Of a DNA stretch of 64,000 bases, positions 50,400 through 60,225 are shown piece by piece. The position numbers and the translations under genes were made by a program. The notes beneath the pieces are model-generated. The model did not search any database. It was not told where the DNA came from and was given only the letters and a program-made list of their open reading frames with translations. The stretch's first letter is position 1, and each line of letters begins with the position of its first letter. This DNA is from Muribaculaceae bacterium (GTDB lineage: Bacteria > Bacteroidota > Bacteroidia > Bacteroidales > Muribaculaceae), in NCBI GenBank assembly GCA_022509225.1, contig JAFLTM010000003.1:1-64000 (forward strand), given 5' to 3'.

Positions 50400-52577
50400 T
50401 CAAATACCCATTTCTGATAAAAATTTAACCCTGACAAGTCTTACCTCATCTTCCGTATAATCTTCACCCAACTCTTCTATTACGTCATCAATATCATCTT
50501 CCTCAAAATCTTTCAACACCTCCATGATTTCTTCAAGATGATCTTGATCCATCATTTCCTCTATAAAATAATCAATATTTATCTTGGTTCCGGCCTCCAC
50601 AATCGCCTCCAATTCATCCAACAACTCCCCGAAATCAAGCCCTTTACTGTCGGCGACTTCCTGAAGATCTATTTTTCTGTCAATGCAATGAATAAGGGCA
50701 ACTTTTAGTTTACTTTTGTTTGCAACAGATCTGACTCGCATGTCTTCCGGACGCTCTATTTCATTCTCCTCTACATGCTTGCAAATCAAATTTATAAACG
50801 GTTCTCCATAACGCTTAGCCTTCCCCTCACCCACGCCAGGGATAGCTGCGAGTTCCTGCAATGTCACAGGATATGATGTAGACATACACTCCAGTGATGT
50901 CTCTTGGAATATCACGTATGGAGGCAGATTCAGTTTCCTTGCTATATCTTTCCTCAAATCCTTCAACATTGCAAAAAGCATAGGATCCATTGCGCCGCTC
51001 CCGGCCTTTGGCATTATTTCGATTTCAGTTTCAATGAACTCTCGGTCTTCAACAATTCTGAAACTATCCCCGGAATCAAGAAAACTTTTACCTTTTTCCG
51101 ATACATTTATAAAACCATAGTTCTCTATATCTTTTTCAAAATAGCCCTCCACACAAGCCTGTCGTATTAGGCTCAATGTGAATTTTTCGTCCCTGTCTTT
51201 CAGAATGCCAAACAGCTCCAAGGAATCATGACCATAAGATTTCACCTCATCAGTCGGTCGCCCGATAAGAATATTTGCGAGGTATTCCGGAGTAATTTTT
51301 CTTTTGATCGATAACCTGGCCTCAATTGCCGAACATAATTCATCTCCAACCTCAATTGTTTCCCTGGGTGAAACACAGTTATCACAGTTCCCACATTCAT
51401 TATCGCACCTTGTCTCTCCAAAATAATGAAGCAATATTCTCCTTCGACACAAACTCGACTCAGCATAAGCCGCGGTTTCTGCAAGCAAATGTTTGCCAAT
51501 CTCTTGTTCAACCGTGGATTTAGTCTGCATCAATTTGTCAAGTTTCTGGAGATCCTTATTAGAATAAAAGGCAATACATCTACCCTCACCTCCATCTCTT
51601 CCTGCTCTTCCCGTTTCCTGATAATAACCCTCAAGACTTTTCGGAATATCATAATGTATCACAAACCTTACATCCGGTTTATCAATACCCATGCCGAATG
51701 CTATGGTAGCCACAATTACCTGGACTTTCTCTTGTAGAAAGGCATCCTGATTAGCTGACCTTGTTGCCGAGTCAAGTCCGGCATGGTATGGAAGAACATC
51801 AATTTCATTTATACGCAACGTCTCTGTAAGTTCTTCAACTTTTTTTCTGCTCAAACAATAGATTATTCCGGATTTTGAAGGATTGTTCTTGATAAATTTG
51901 ATTATATCCCTGTCTATATCTTTGTTTTTCGGTCTAACTTCATAATATAGATTGGGACGGTTGAAACTTGACTTATATATTTTGGCATTCAGCATACCCA
52001 GATTTTTCTGGATATCATGTTGAACTTTCGGGGTGGCTGTGGCTGTCAAAGCAATAACCGGTCGGTTCCCTACGGCATTGATAATGGTTCGGATTTTGCG
52101 ATATTCCGGTCGGAAATCATGGCCCCATTCTGATATGCAGTGAGCTTCGTCAACAGCAAAGAATGAAATATTTATTTTTTTTATAAACTCCATGTTCTCT
52201 TCCTTGGTAAAGGTCTCCGGTGCTACATATAGAAGCTTTGTCTCTCCCGACTTCACATCCTTCTTAACTTTGTCGGTCATAGATTTTGAAAGAGAAGAAT
52301 TTAGAAAATGGGCTACCCCGTCATCTTCTCCGTAATGCCGCATTGTGTCCACCTGGTTTTTCATCAAGGCTATCAATGGGGAGATAACAATGGCGGTGCC
52401 TTCGCTCAATAATGCCGGCAATTGATAACATAAGGATTTCCCCCCTCCTGTAGGCATCAAAACAAAAACATCATCACCAGCCATCAAGCTTTTTATGATT
52501 TCCAATTGATTACCCTTGAAAGTATCGAATCCGAAATTTCTTTTTAGCGCTTCCTTAAGTTTATCGTTTTCTAACAT
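50400..52577 (-). CDS. recQ: ATP-dependent DNA helicase RecQ
   Basis: ORF 725 aa; LMPTGGGKSLCYQLPAL, DEAHCISEWGHDFRPEY, QETGRAGRDGG, HRDC region, acidic C-terminal tail. Confidence 0.95.
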   Translation of the reverse strand: MLENDKLKEALKRNFGFDTFKGNQLEIIKSLMAGDDVFVLMPTGGGKSLCYQLPALLSEGTAIVISPLIALMKNQVDTMRHYGEDDGVAHFLNSSLSKSMTDKVKKDVKSGETKLLYVAPETFTKEENMEFIKKINISFFAVDEAHCISEWGHDFRPEYRKIRTIINAVGNRPVIALTATATPKVQHDIQKNLGMLNAKIYKSSFNRPNLYYEVRPKNKDIDRDIIKFIKNNPSKSGIIYCLSRKKVEELTETLRINEIDVLPYHAGLDSATRSANQDAFLQEKVQVIVATIAFGMGIDKPDVRFVIHYDIPKSLEGYYQETGRAGRDGGEGRCIAFYSNKDLQKLDKLMQTKSTVEQEIGKHLLAETAAYAESSLCRRRILLHYFGETRCDNECGNCDNCVSPRETIEVGDELCSAIEARLSIKRKITPEYLANILIGRPTDEVKSYGHDSLELFGILKDRDEKFTLSLIRQACVEGYFEKDIENYGFINVSEKGKSFLDSGDSFRIVEDREFIETEIEIMPKAGSGAMDPMLFAMLKDLRKDIARKLNLPPYVIFQETSLECMSTSYPVTLQELAAIPGVGEGKAKRYGEPFINLICKHVEENEIERPEDMRVRSVANKSKLKVALIHCIDRKIDLQEVADSKGLDFGELLDELEAIVEAGTKINIDYFIEEMMDQDHLEEIMEVLKDFEEDDIDDVIEELGEDYTEDEVRLVRVKFLSEMGI

Positions 52578-52670
52578 CCGGAGTTAGGAGTTTACTACAA
52601 AGTTATAAATTTTTCTGATATTTCCTATATCTTCCATTCTTAAAGTTTTTAAATTAGTGCTATACAAAAA

Positions 52671-52699
52671 AAATTCACTATCCTCAGGATAGTGAATTT
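52671..52699. terminator. Terminator hairpin downstream of clpX
   Basis: Near-perfect inverted repeat AAATTCACTATCCT / AGGATAGTGAATTT flanked by A-run and U-run. Confidence 0.8.
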
Positions 52700-52722
52700 T
52701 CTAAAAAAGATGTCTGGTTGAA

Positions 52723-53970
52723 TTATTCAGATATTGCCGTCTTTTCAAAATGAGCCTTCTCCAATTGATCTTGAACATAAGATTTGTCAACCACAAATTC
52801 TTTCCGGGTTTGTGTTGGGATTTCAAACATTGCATCCATCATCACTGTTTCCACGATTGATCGGAGTCCCCTTGCACCTAATTTGTATTCTATAGCCTTG
52901 TCAACAATCAAATCAAGTGCATCTTCGGTGAATTTTAATTTCACACCGTCCATCTCAAACAGTTTCCTGTATTGTCGGGTGATGGCATTCTTAGGTTCAG
53001 TTAAGATCCTTCGTAATGCTTCCCTGTCTAACGGATCAAGACTTGTAAGGATAGGCAATCTGCCTATTATCTCCGGTATTAGACCGAATGATTTCAAATC
53101 CATAGGAAGCACATATTTGATCAGGTTTTCCCTTTTCTTTTTTCTTCCTTCAATGTCATGACCGTAACCTACCACATGAGTATTCAAGCGCGAGGCTATT
53201 TTCCTTTCTATCCCATCAAAAGCACCTCCGCATATAAACAGAATATTCTTAGTGTCAACTGCAATCATTTTTTGTTCCGGATGTTTCCTGCCGCCGTTAG
53301 GTGGCACAAGCACCACAGAGCCTTCAAGCAATTTAAGCAAGCCTTGTTGCACTCCCTCGCCACTTACATCTCTTGTTATTGAAGGATTGTCGGATTTTCT
53401 TGCTATCTTGTCAATCTAATCTATAAAGACAATCCCCTTTTCAGCCTTCTCTACATTGTAATCACATGCTTGCAACAGCCTTGTCAACAAGGATTCTATA
53501 TCTTCTCCGACATAGCCTGCCTCAGTAAGAACCGTGGCATCCACTATGGTGAAGGGGACATCCAGAAGTTTTGCGATTGATTTAGCAAGAAGTGTTTTCC
53601 CTGTACCGGTTGGCCCTACCATTATAATATTGGATTTCTCTATGTCAACATCTTCAGTATCCTTTTGATTGATCCTTTTATAATGGTTATACACTGCTAC
53701 CGACAAATATTTTTTTGCATCTTCCTGTCCGATGACATATTGATCCAAAAATGCTTTTATCTCGCGTGGTGCCGGAATTTTCTCACCTGACTTTTCGGAA
53801 TCCTCGTTTTTTGTTCCTTTCTTTTTAAGCTGGGTATCTTTAGCCTTATTAATATAGTCTATGCATTCAGTGCATAAATTCAGGCCTTCGAATATTTTCA
53901 CCACGGGTTGCCGGGTGGTTTCATGGGCACCACACATGGAACATGTCAAACCCGTCCTGATATTACTCAT
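52723..53970 (-). pseudogene. clpX: ClpX ATPase gene interrupted by one in-frame TAG (minus-strand codon at 53418-53416)
   Basis: N-part 53416..53970 ends ...[10 protein letters not shown]; same-frame continuation reads [35 protein letters not shown]...[12 protein letters not shown]...; 416 codons in total if the TAG is read through. Confidence 0.9.
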
Positions 53971-53972
53971 CT

Positions 53973-54722
53973 TTAGTCGTTTTTATGCCTGGGATTCACC
54001 AATATCCTGTCGATCATTCCGTAGTCCAATGCCTCTTTGGCAATCATCCAATAATCACGGTCGGAATCTTTTTCAACCTTTTTAAAGGGTTGGCCCGAAT
54101 GATCCGAGATAATTCTATATAATTCCTCTTTCAACTTTAGAATCTCTCTCGCAGTGATTTCAATATCTGATGCCTGACCTTGAATCCCTCCCATAGGTTG
54201 GTGAATCATTACTCGTGAGTGAGGCAATGCATATCTTTTCCCTTTCTCTCCGGCAACAAGAAGCACCGCTGCCATGGAAGCCGCCATTCCTGTGCATATT
54301 GTCGACACATTGCTCGACACATATTGCATTGTGTCATAAATTCCCAAACCTGCATAAACGGAACCGCCCGGAGAATTAATATAAATGGAAATATCCTTTT
54401 CCGGATCAATCGAGTCAAGATATAGAAGCTGTGCCTGGATGATATTGGCAGAGGTATCGGTGACTTGTGTACCTAAAAATATTATTCTGTCCATCATCAA
54501 TCTTGAGAATACGTCCATCTGGGTGACATTTAGCTGACGCTCTTCAAGAATATATGGATTCATATAATCTGCCGACGGTGTTATCATCGACACATTAGGG
54601 TTTGATTTGTCTATATGTCTAATATATCCATCAAGTGTATTGGAATTCAAACCTATATGGTTTACCGCAAAATTTCTGAAATCTTTATGCATAATAAAAT
54701 TTATTTTTTTGATAATCAACAA
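53973..54722 (-). CDS. clpP: ATP-dependent Clp protease proteolytic subunit
   Basis: ORF 249 aa; [41 protein letters not shown]. True start may be internal ([14 protein letters not shown]). Confidence 0.95.
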   Translation of the reverse strand: MLIIKKINFIMHKDFRNFAVNHIGLNSNTLDGYIRHIDKSNPNVSMITPSADYMNPYILEERQLNVTQMDVFSRLMMDRIIFLGTQVTDTSANIIQAQLLYLDSIDPEKDISIYINSPGGSVYAGLGIYDTMQYVSSNVSTICTGMAASMAAVLLVAGEKGKRYALPHSRVMIHQPMGGIQGQASDIEITAREILKLKEELYRIISDHSGQPFKKVEKDSDRDYWMIAKEALDYGMIDRILVNPRHKND

Positions 54723-54738
54723 AAATTATGCCAAAATA

Positions 54739-54785
54739 ATAAAGGGGGTGATAAAACTGCATTTTTTTATCACTCCCTTATTGTT
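54739..54785. terminator. Hairpin between tig and clpP
   Basis: GGGGGTGATAAAA ... TTTTATCACTCCC with flanking A/T runs. Confidence 0.6.
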
Positions 54786-54800
54786 TAGATGGTTAAATCA

Positions 54801-56153
54801 TCAAGCTGTGGCAAATAATTTTGTGAATTGGTCCATTTCAACTTCCTTGTTATCCAAGGTCACATTTTCTTTGATCACTTTGAAAACATTGCGGTTTAAG
54901 GCATTCCTTTCAAAGGATTCACGATTCTTTGGATCTTTCATCACTTCTTTGGCATAATAATCGAGAATACCCTCTGAAAGAGATTGCGGGCCATATTGGC
55001 TTAACTGACGATAAACTGCAGCACGTGCCTCATTCATCAAATCTTCTTCATTCACCTCGATTTTAAATCGGTCGGTTATCTCTTCTTTTATCAGATCCCA
55101 CTCCAATTGTGGCTTGATTTTCTTGTATTCCTCATCAATATTCTCCTCTGAGAGACCTTCGTTCTGGGAAATCAAGAAATGTTTCAACACCTCTTCAGGA
55201 AGTTCAAGCTCGCCTACAGCTTTCTGAACTGTGTTTCTTGCATCTATGGTGAACCTGTAGTCAGAATCTGCCGATAGCTGACTCTTGATTAACTCAGCAA
55301 CGGCGGCCTTCAGCTCTTCTTCATTATACGCCTTGTCTTTACCAACTGCATTATCAAAGAATTCCTGATTCAATTCTGCCGGTTTCAAAACTATGATCTC
55401 TTTTATCTCGAAATTGAAGTCTCCTTTGTGATTGTCAACATCATTCTTATCAATATTAAGCATCGAAGACATCTCTGTCACATTGCTGTTGCAGGTGGCT
55501 GCAGGATTGAAGGTGACTATGTCTCCGGGATGTTTTCCTTCAAACAATTTCTTTTGTTCTTCATCAGTGAAATGGATTGGAGCAAGTATCCCGTTATCCA
55601 CAACTATGCCATCCTCCTTCACGCTTCCGTCGGGATTCAATTCGCTTATCACACCTTTGATAACTGCGTCAGGTTCAGTCTCCTCGCCCGGGCCTTGCAC
55701 GCCGAAACGTTTGCGTAATGACTCAATCTCCTTTGCAACCATATCGTCTGTCACCTTTATTGTATAATAAGGCACTTTCATATCTTTTCCAATATGGTCA
55801 TTTATATCCGGAGCCAAACCCACCTTGAATTTGAAAGTGAAGTCTTTATCTCCATCCTTAAAGATATTGTCTTTATCTGCAATCGGCTGACCCAATACCC
55901 TTATATTGTTTTGTTTGATATAATCATATAATGCATCGCTTATCTCACGATTGACTATATCATATTTCACGGCTGCGCCATATTTCTTTTCAAGCAATCC
56001 CATAGGCACATGTCCTGCTCTGAATCCAGGCTCCGGCCTGTTCTTGCCTATCTCCTTTAACTGTTTCTTAACCTTGTCGGAATAATCTTTTTCTTCAAGA
56101 GTTATTATTAACTCCGCATTGACATTGTCAAGTTTATTAAACTCTAAATTCAT
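54801..56153 (-). CDS. tig: Trigger factor
   Basis: ORF 450 aa; RPEPGFRAGHVPMGLLEKKYG, central FKBP-like and C-terminal helical domains; upstream of clpP-clpX. Confidence 0.92.
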   Translation of the reverse strand: MNLEFNKLDNVNAELIITLEEKDYSDKVKKQLKEIGKNRPEPGFRAGHVPMGLLEKKYGAAVKYDIVNREISDALYDYIKQNNIRVLGQPIADKDNIFKDGDKDFTFKFKVGLAPDINDHIGKDMKVPYYTIKVTDDMVAKEIESLRKRFGVQGPGEETEPDAVIKGVISELNPDGSVKEDGIVVDNGILAPIHFTDEEQKKLFEGKHPGDIVTFNPAATCNSNVTEMSSMLNIDKNDVDNHKGDFNFEIKEIIVLKPAELNQEFFDNAVGKDKAYNEEELKAAVAELIKSQLSADSDYRFTIDARNTVQKAVGELELPEEVLKHFLISQNEGLSEENIDEEYKKIKPQLEWDLIKEEITDRFKIEVNEEDLMNEARAAVYRQLSQYGPQSLSEGILDYYAKEVMKDPKNRESFERNALNRNVFKVIKENVTLDNKEVEMDQFTKLFATA

Positions 56154-56207
56154 TATTTGATGTTTTTAATTTCTTTTAATATTGCAAAGTTATTTAATTT
56201 TACCCGT

Positions 56208-56229
56208 GGCGGCAAATCCTTTTGCCGTC
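56208..56229. terminator. Short hairpin between the M18 peptidase gene and tig
   Basis: GGCGGCAAA-tcct-TTTGCCGTC. Confidence 0.4.
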
Positions 56230-56232
56230 GCT

Positions 56233-57546
56233 TCAATCTTCCTGTTTCCAAAAAGTTGTGAACACTTTCACCATATCTTCATGATCTGACACGCCGGCAG
56301 TCTCTACAGCCGAATGCATAGCCCATATTGCTGCTCCGACATCAACTCCTTTTAAATCAAGTTGAGATGTAAGGATGTTTCCCAAGGTTGAGCCTCCCGC
56401 CACATCAGAATGATTCACAAACATCTGGCATCTTACCCCGCTATTCTCACATAACGTTTTGAATATTGAAGCCCCCACAGAGTCGGTCATGTATTTGCAA
56501 TTGGAATTAATTTTTATAACCGGTCCTCCTCCTATTACCGGATGATTCGTAGGATCATATTTTTCATTGTAATTCGGATTCCATGCGTGTGCGTCATCTG
56601 CCGATATCATGAAAGAATTGGCAATCCCGACATAAAAATCTTCATTTGAACCACCCAGACATTCATTTATTCTTCGCAACAAGTCTCTGAGCACAGGCGA
56701 GGCAGCCCCTTGTTTTGTGCCTGACCCGGTTTCTTCGTTATCAAAAACTGCAAGCATCCTTAGATGTTCTGCGGATTCATCTTTCACTGAAAGGAGTGCC
56801 TCCAATCCGGCAAATGCCATGGAAAGATCATCTATCCGGCCAGATTGAAAATACTCTCCCAATATGCCCGTTCTTTGGGCTTTAAAACAGGGATAAAGAC
56901 TTATTTCATAATTCAATATATCATCTACAGCCACTCCGTTGTCTTTTGCTAAAATATTCAAAAGTATTCCTTTATTTGCCTTTGCCCTCCGTATCTCGTC
57001 ATCGCTGAAATAACCTATCACCGGCTTCATATCTTTTTGAACCGACAATTTGTTTCCATCGTTCACTTCTCTGTTAAAATGAATCGCTAAGTGGGGAATG
57101 GTAGCCACCGGCCTTTTCAAATCAAAAATAATATTTTCCGGATGCATGGCATCTTTCCCCCTCAATGTCAGTCTTCCCGACATTGAAAGAGGTCGGTCGA
57201 ACCATGAATACATGATTCCTCCCCCATACTTCTCCACATTCAACGACACAACTCCCCCGTCGCCATAAATCTCCGGATTAGGTTTTATCTTAAAACAAGG
57301 ACTGTCGGAATGTGCCGCTATTATTCTGACTCCATCTTTAAAACATTTCCGTCCGGCACCTATTGTAAAGGCAAAAACGGCACTTCCGTTTTTAACCATG
57401 AAATATTTTCCACCGGGTTTAATTGTCCAATTGTCATTTTGGCGTAGCTCGATGAAATTATTCTTTTTCAGTTCTTCCGTTATCGTTTCAACAGCCAGAA
57501 AATTACAAGTGGATTTATCAAGCCATTCAAAAAGTCTTTCAATCAT
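56233..57546 (-). CDS. M18-family aminopeptidase
   Basis: ORF 437 aa; IAAHSDSPCFKIKP, FDNEETGSGTKQGA, SADDAHAWNPNY. Confidence 0.94.
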   Translation of the reverse strand: MIERLFEWLDKSTCNFLAVETITEELKKNNFIELRQNDNWTIKPGGKYFMVKNGSAVFAFTIGAGRKCFKDGVRIIAAHSDSPCFKIKPNPEIYGDGGVVSLNVEKYGGGIMYSWFDRPLSMSGRLTLRGKDAMHPENIIFDLKRPVATIPHLAIHFNREVNDGNKLSVQKDMKPVIGYFSDDEIRRAKANKGILLNILAKDNGVAVDDILNYEISLYPCFKAQRTGILGEYFQSGRIDDLSMAFAGLEALLSVKDESAEHLRMLAVFDNEETGSGTKQGAASPVLRDLLRRINECLGGSNEDFYVGIANSFMISADDAHAWNPNYNEKYDPTNHPVIGGGPVIKINSNCKYMTDSVGASIFKTLCENSGVRCQMFVNHSDVAGGSTLGNILTSQLDLKGVDVGAAIWAMHSAVETAGVSDHEDMVKVFTTFWKQED

Positions 57547-58076
57547 ATATCGTCATTTAAATTATTTCCGAACTTCAAATTATTGAATGCTTTCATCAAA
57601 TTGCATAACACTTGACTCCAATAATTACCAAACTCTTCCTTGCAATGTATGAAAGCTTCTTGCATCTGTGAACCCTCAGAGTCATGAACAATCTGCACAA
57701 AATCAAATAGAGGTTGATACATATCAGCCATCCCCTCTGAAATTGATGCACTAATTGGAGTATCACTATATTTCATGTCTTCCTCAAAGGTCTCGAGATA
57801 AATGTCATCTGCACCAATAACCGTTAAAACCCTATTCCTGACATCGTCATACATAACCTGATCAACGTAAGAACTGAAATAACCGAAATCCTCAAGGCTT
57901 ATTCCGGCAGGTTCAACATCAAAAAAATTCCAATAAATTCTTGGTAAAAGATCTAAAACTCTATCAATGAATTCTTCTTTGCCATATTCAGTGGCGGTTT
58001 CACACAATTCACAATAAGACTTAGATAAACTCACAATCTCCAATAATCTTTGCTGTTGATTATCATTAGAATTCAT
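57543..58076 (-). CDS. DUF5063-like protein
   Basis: ORF 177 aa acidic helical protein; family from recall of similar Bacteroidetes proteins. Confidence 0.6.
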   Translation of the reverse strand: MNSNDNQQQRLLEIVSLSKSYCELCETATEYGKEEFIDRVLDLLPRIYWNFFDVEPAGISLEDFGYFSSYVDQVMYDDVRNRVLTVIGADDIYLETFEEDMKYSDTPISASISEGMADMYQPLFDFVQIVHDSEGSQMQEAFIHCKEEFGNYWSQVLCNLMKAFNNLKFGNNLNDDI

Positions 58077-58102
58077 AATTTTATAGTTTGATATGTTACC
58101 CG

Positions 58103-58678
58103 TTATTCCTTATATAAATTTTTGACCGCTATATAGTTTGCCACCGACACCGGAACAAAATAACTAACATTCCATCCATCCCTTATATATTCCCGCACCA
58201 AAGACGATGATACCCCGAATTCGGGAGCCCCACATAAAAAAATCATTCCTTCAGGTTCTTCAGCAGGTAGCGGATAACCGGGTCGGGGATAAACTATAAC
58301 TCCGAATTCACTTCTGATTTTGTTTGCATTTCTCCATTGTTCAAATCCGAGCAAGCTGTCGCTACCGATTATTATCTTGAATTCATTATCAGGATATAAT
58401 CCCCTGAGTTTCTTTAGAGTATCATAGGTAAAAGAGGGAACAGGCATACTCATCTCTATGTCACAGACCTTCACATTGTTACATTCTGATGCCACAGACT
58501 CTGCCATCTTCAATCTGTCTGTGTCGGAGGCATAGACCTGATGACTTTTCATCGGGTTTTTTCTGCTCACCGTTATCCAAACTTCATCTACAATTCCACA
58601 TTGTGCCACAAAATTTGCCAATATAGAATGTCCTGTATGAATCGGATCAAAACTCCCTCCGTATATCCCTATTTTCAT
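58103..58678 (-). CDS. nadD: Nicotinate-nucleotide adenylyltransferase
   Basis: ORF 191 aa; IGIYGGSFDPIHTGHSILAN, FGVSSSLVREYIRDG. Confidence 0.94.
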   Translation of the reverse strand: MKIGIYGGSFDPIHTGHSILANFVAQCGIVDEVWITVSRKNPMKSHQVYASDTDRLKMAESVASECNNVKVCDIEMSMPVPSFTYDTLKKLRGLYPDNEFKIIIGSDSLLGFEQWRNANKIRSEFGVIVYPRPGYPLPAEEPEGMIFLCGAPEFGVSSSLVREYIRDGWNVSYFVPVSVANYIAVKNLYKE

Positions 58679-58680
58679 TA

Positions 58681-59250
58681 TTATTTCTGAAGGAATTTTT
58701 TTATTTCATTCCGCACCTCTTCAACTGCATTGTCTAAATTGTCATTAATAACAACCGATTCAAATTCCGAGGAATATGAGATCTCAAATTCAGCTTTTTT
58801 CAATCTCTTGATTATGGTTTCCGGGCTGTCGGTGCCTCTTGCTTTCAACCTCGTTTCTAATGTTTTTGTATCCGGTGGCATTATAAAAATTGTCTTTGCC
58901 TTTTCACCATATCTTTTTTTGATATTGAGAGCGCCTTTCACATCAACATCCATGACAAGATTTTTTCCGGATTTCACCGTCCTTTCAACTTCCGATTCCA
59001 ATGTGCCGTAACAAAGTCCCGGATACACCTCTTCCCATTCCACGAACTCTCCCTTACGAACTTTATCGTAAAATTCTTCAGGACTTAAAAAAAAGTAGTG
59101 TTTGCCATGTTCTTCTTCTCCTCTTGGTGCCCGGCTCGTCGCCGATATGGAAAACCCCAGATTCAAGGATTTATCTTGAATCAACCGATTAATAATAGTT
59201 GATTTCCCGCTTCCTGATGGCGCTGAAAGAATAATTATCTTGCCCTCCAT
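58681..59250 (-). CDS. gmk: Guanylate kinase
   Basis: ORF 189 aa; LSAPSGSGKSTIINRL, SATSRAPRGEEEHGKHYFFLS. Confidence 0.95.
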   Translation of the reverse strand: MEGKIIILSAPSGSGKSTIINRLIQDKSLNLGFSISATSRAPRGEEEHGKHYFFLSPEEFYDKVRKGEFVEWEEVYPGLCYGTLESEVERTVKSGKNLVMDVDVKGALNIKKRYGEKAKTIFIMPPDTKTLETRLKARGTDSPETIIKRLKKAEFEISYSSEFESVVINDNLDNAVEEVRNEIKKFLQK

Positions 59251-59256
59251 ATCCGA

Positions 59257-60144
59257 TTAAAGCACATTATATATTTGTTCCTTTATCTGCTCGAGTTCAT
59301 CCTTCATCATCACAACTATCTTCTGCATGTCGGCATCGTTGGCCTTTGATCCCAAAGTATTGATCTCTCTGCCCATTTCTTGTGAAATGAAACCTAATTT
59401 TTTCCCCTTTCCGCTCACTTCGCTGGAATCGGGTTCTCCAAGTGTCTCTTCGAAATAGTCGATATGGCTTTTCAACCGGACTTTTTCTTCTGTGACATCA
59501 AGTTTCTCAATATAATAGATCAGCTCTTGTTCAAGTCTCCCTTTGTCATATTCCACTCCGGTTAACTTCTGAAGTTGGGATTCAAGCTTTTCCCTGATCT
59601 TGGGAATTCTGGCCGATTCATACTTCTCTATCTCCTGAAGGAGGAATCTTATCCTTTCGGTTTTATTAAAAAAGAATTCATATAGCTTCCTGCCTTCCTT
59701 CAATCTTGAGATATTAAAGTTTTCCAATGCTTGACTGCATGCATTTTCCAATATAATTTTTTCTTCAGAGGTTGCATCCTTATCACTGGTCGACATGACA
59801 TCCGGCAATCTTAAGAGTATTGGCAACCAGTCTTTCGGTGCTTCCAGCCTGAGTTCCTGAATTATATCCGTCAACTGATTTTTATAATTTTGAAGAACTC
59901 CGGTATTAATGATAAAATCACTGCCACCCTCGATATTTACAACTGAAACTGTGAAATCAACTTTTCCTCTTTCAATAGCTGAAGATAGCCGGTTCCTCAA
60001 ATTATTTTCCTGATCTCGGAAAATTGACGGCATTCTTATAATAAGATCAAGTTGCTTGCTGTTAATCGATTTTATCTCGATTGTGAATTGCTTTTTGTCA
60101 TTGGCAACAGTCACTTTGCCATATCCTGTCATTGAAGATATCAT
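59257..60144 (-). CDS. YicC-family endoribonuclease
   Basis: ORF 295 aa; starts MISSMTGYGKV; C-term GKKLGFISQEMGREINTLGSKANDADMQKIVVMMKDELEQIKEQ. Confidence 0.93.
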   Translation of the reverse strand: MISSMTGYGKVTVANDKKQFTIEIKSINSKQLDLIIRMPSIFRDQENNLRNRLSSAIERGKVDFTVSVVNIEGGSDFIINTGVLQNYKNQLTDIIQELRLEAPKDWLPILLRLPDVMSTSDKDATSEEKIILENACSQALENFNISRLKEGRKLYEFFFNKTERIRFLLQEIEKYESARIPKIREKLESQLQKLTGVEYDKGRLEQELIYYIEKLDVTEEKVRLKSHIDYFEETLGEPDSSEVSGKGKKLGFISQEMGREINTLGSKANDADMQKIVVMMKDELEQIKEQIYNVL

Positions 60145-60225
60145 AGTCGTTAATTTAATACAAATCTACATAAAAAACTTATACCCTGTTTATGATTTTT
60201 TACGAAGTATGATATCAGTTATTTT

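Noticed and set aside
53416-53418. Genome-wide amber recoding as explanation for the clpX TAG
   Set aside because: TAG is used as an ordinary stop in this window (tadA at 8863-8865, CYTH gene at 20860-20862), so general reassignment is unlikely.
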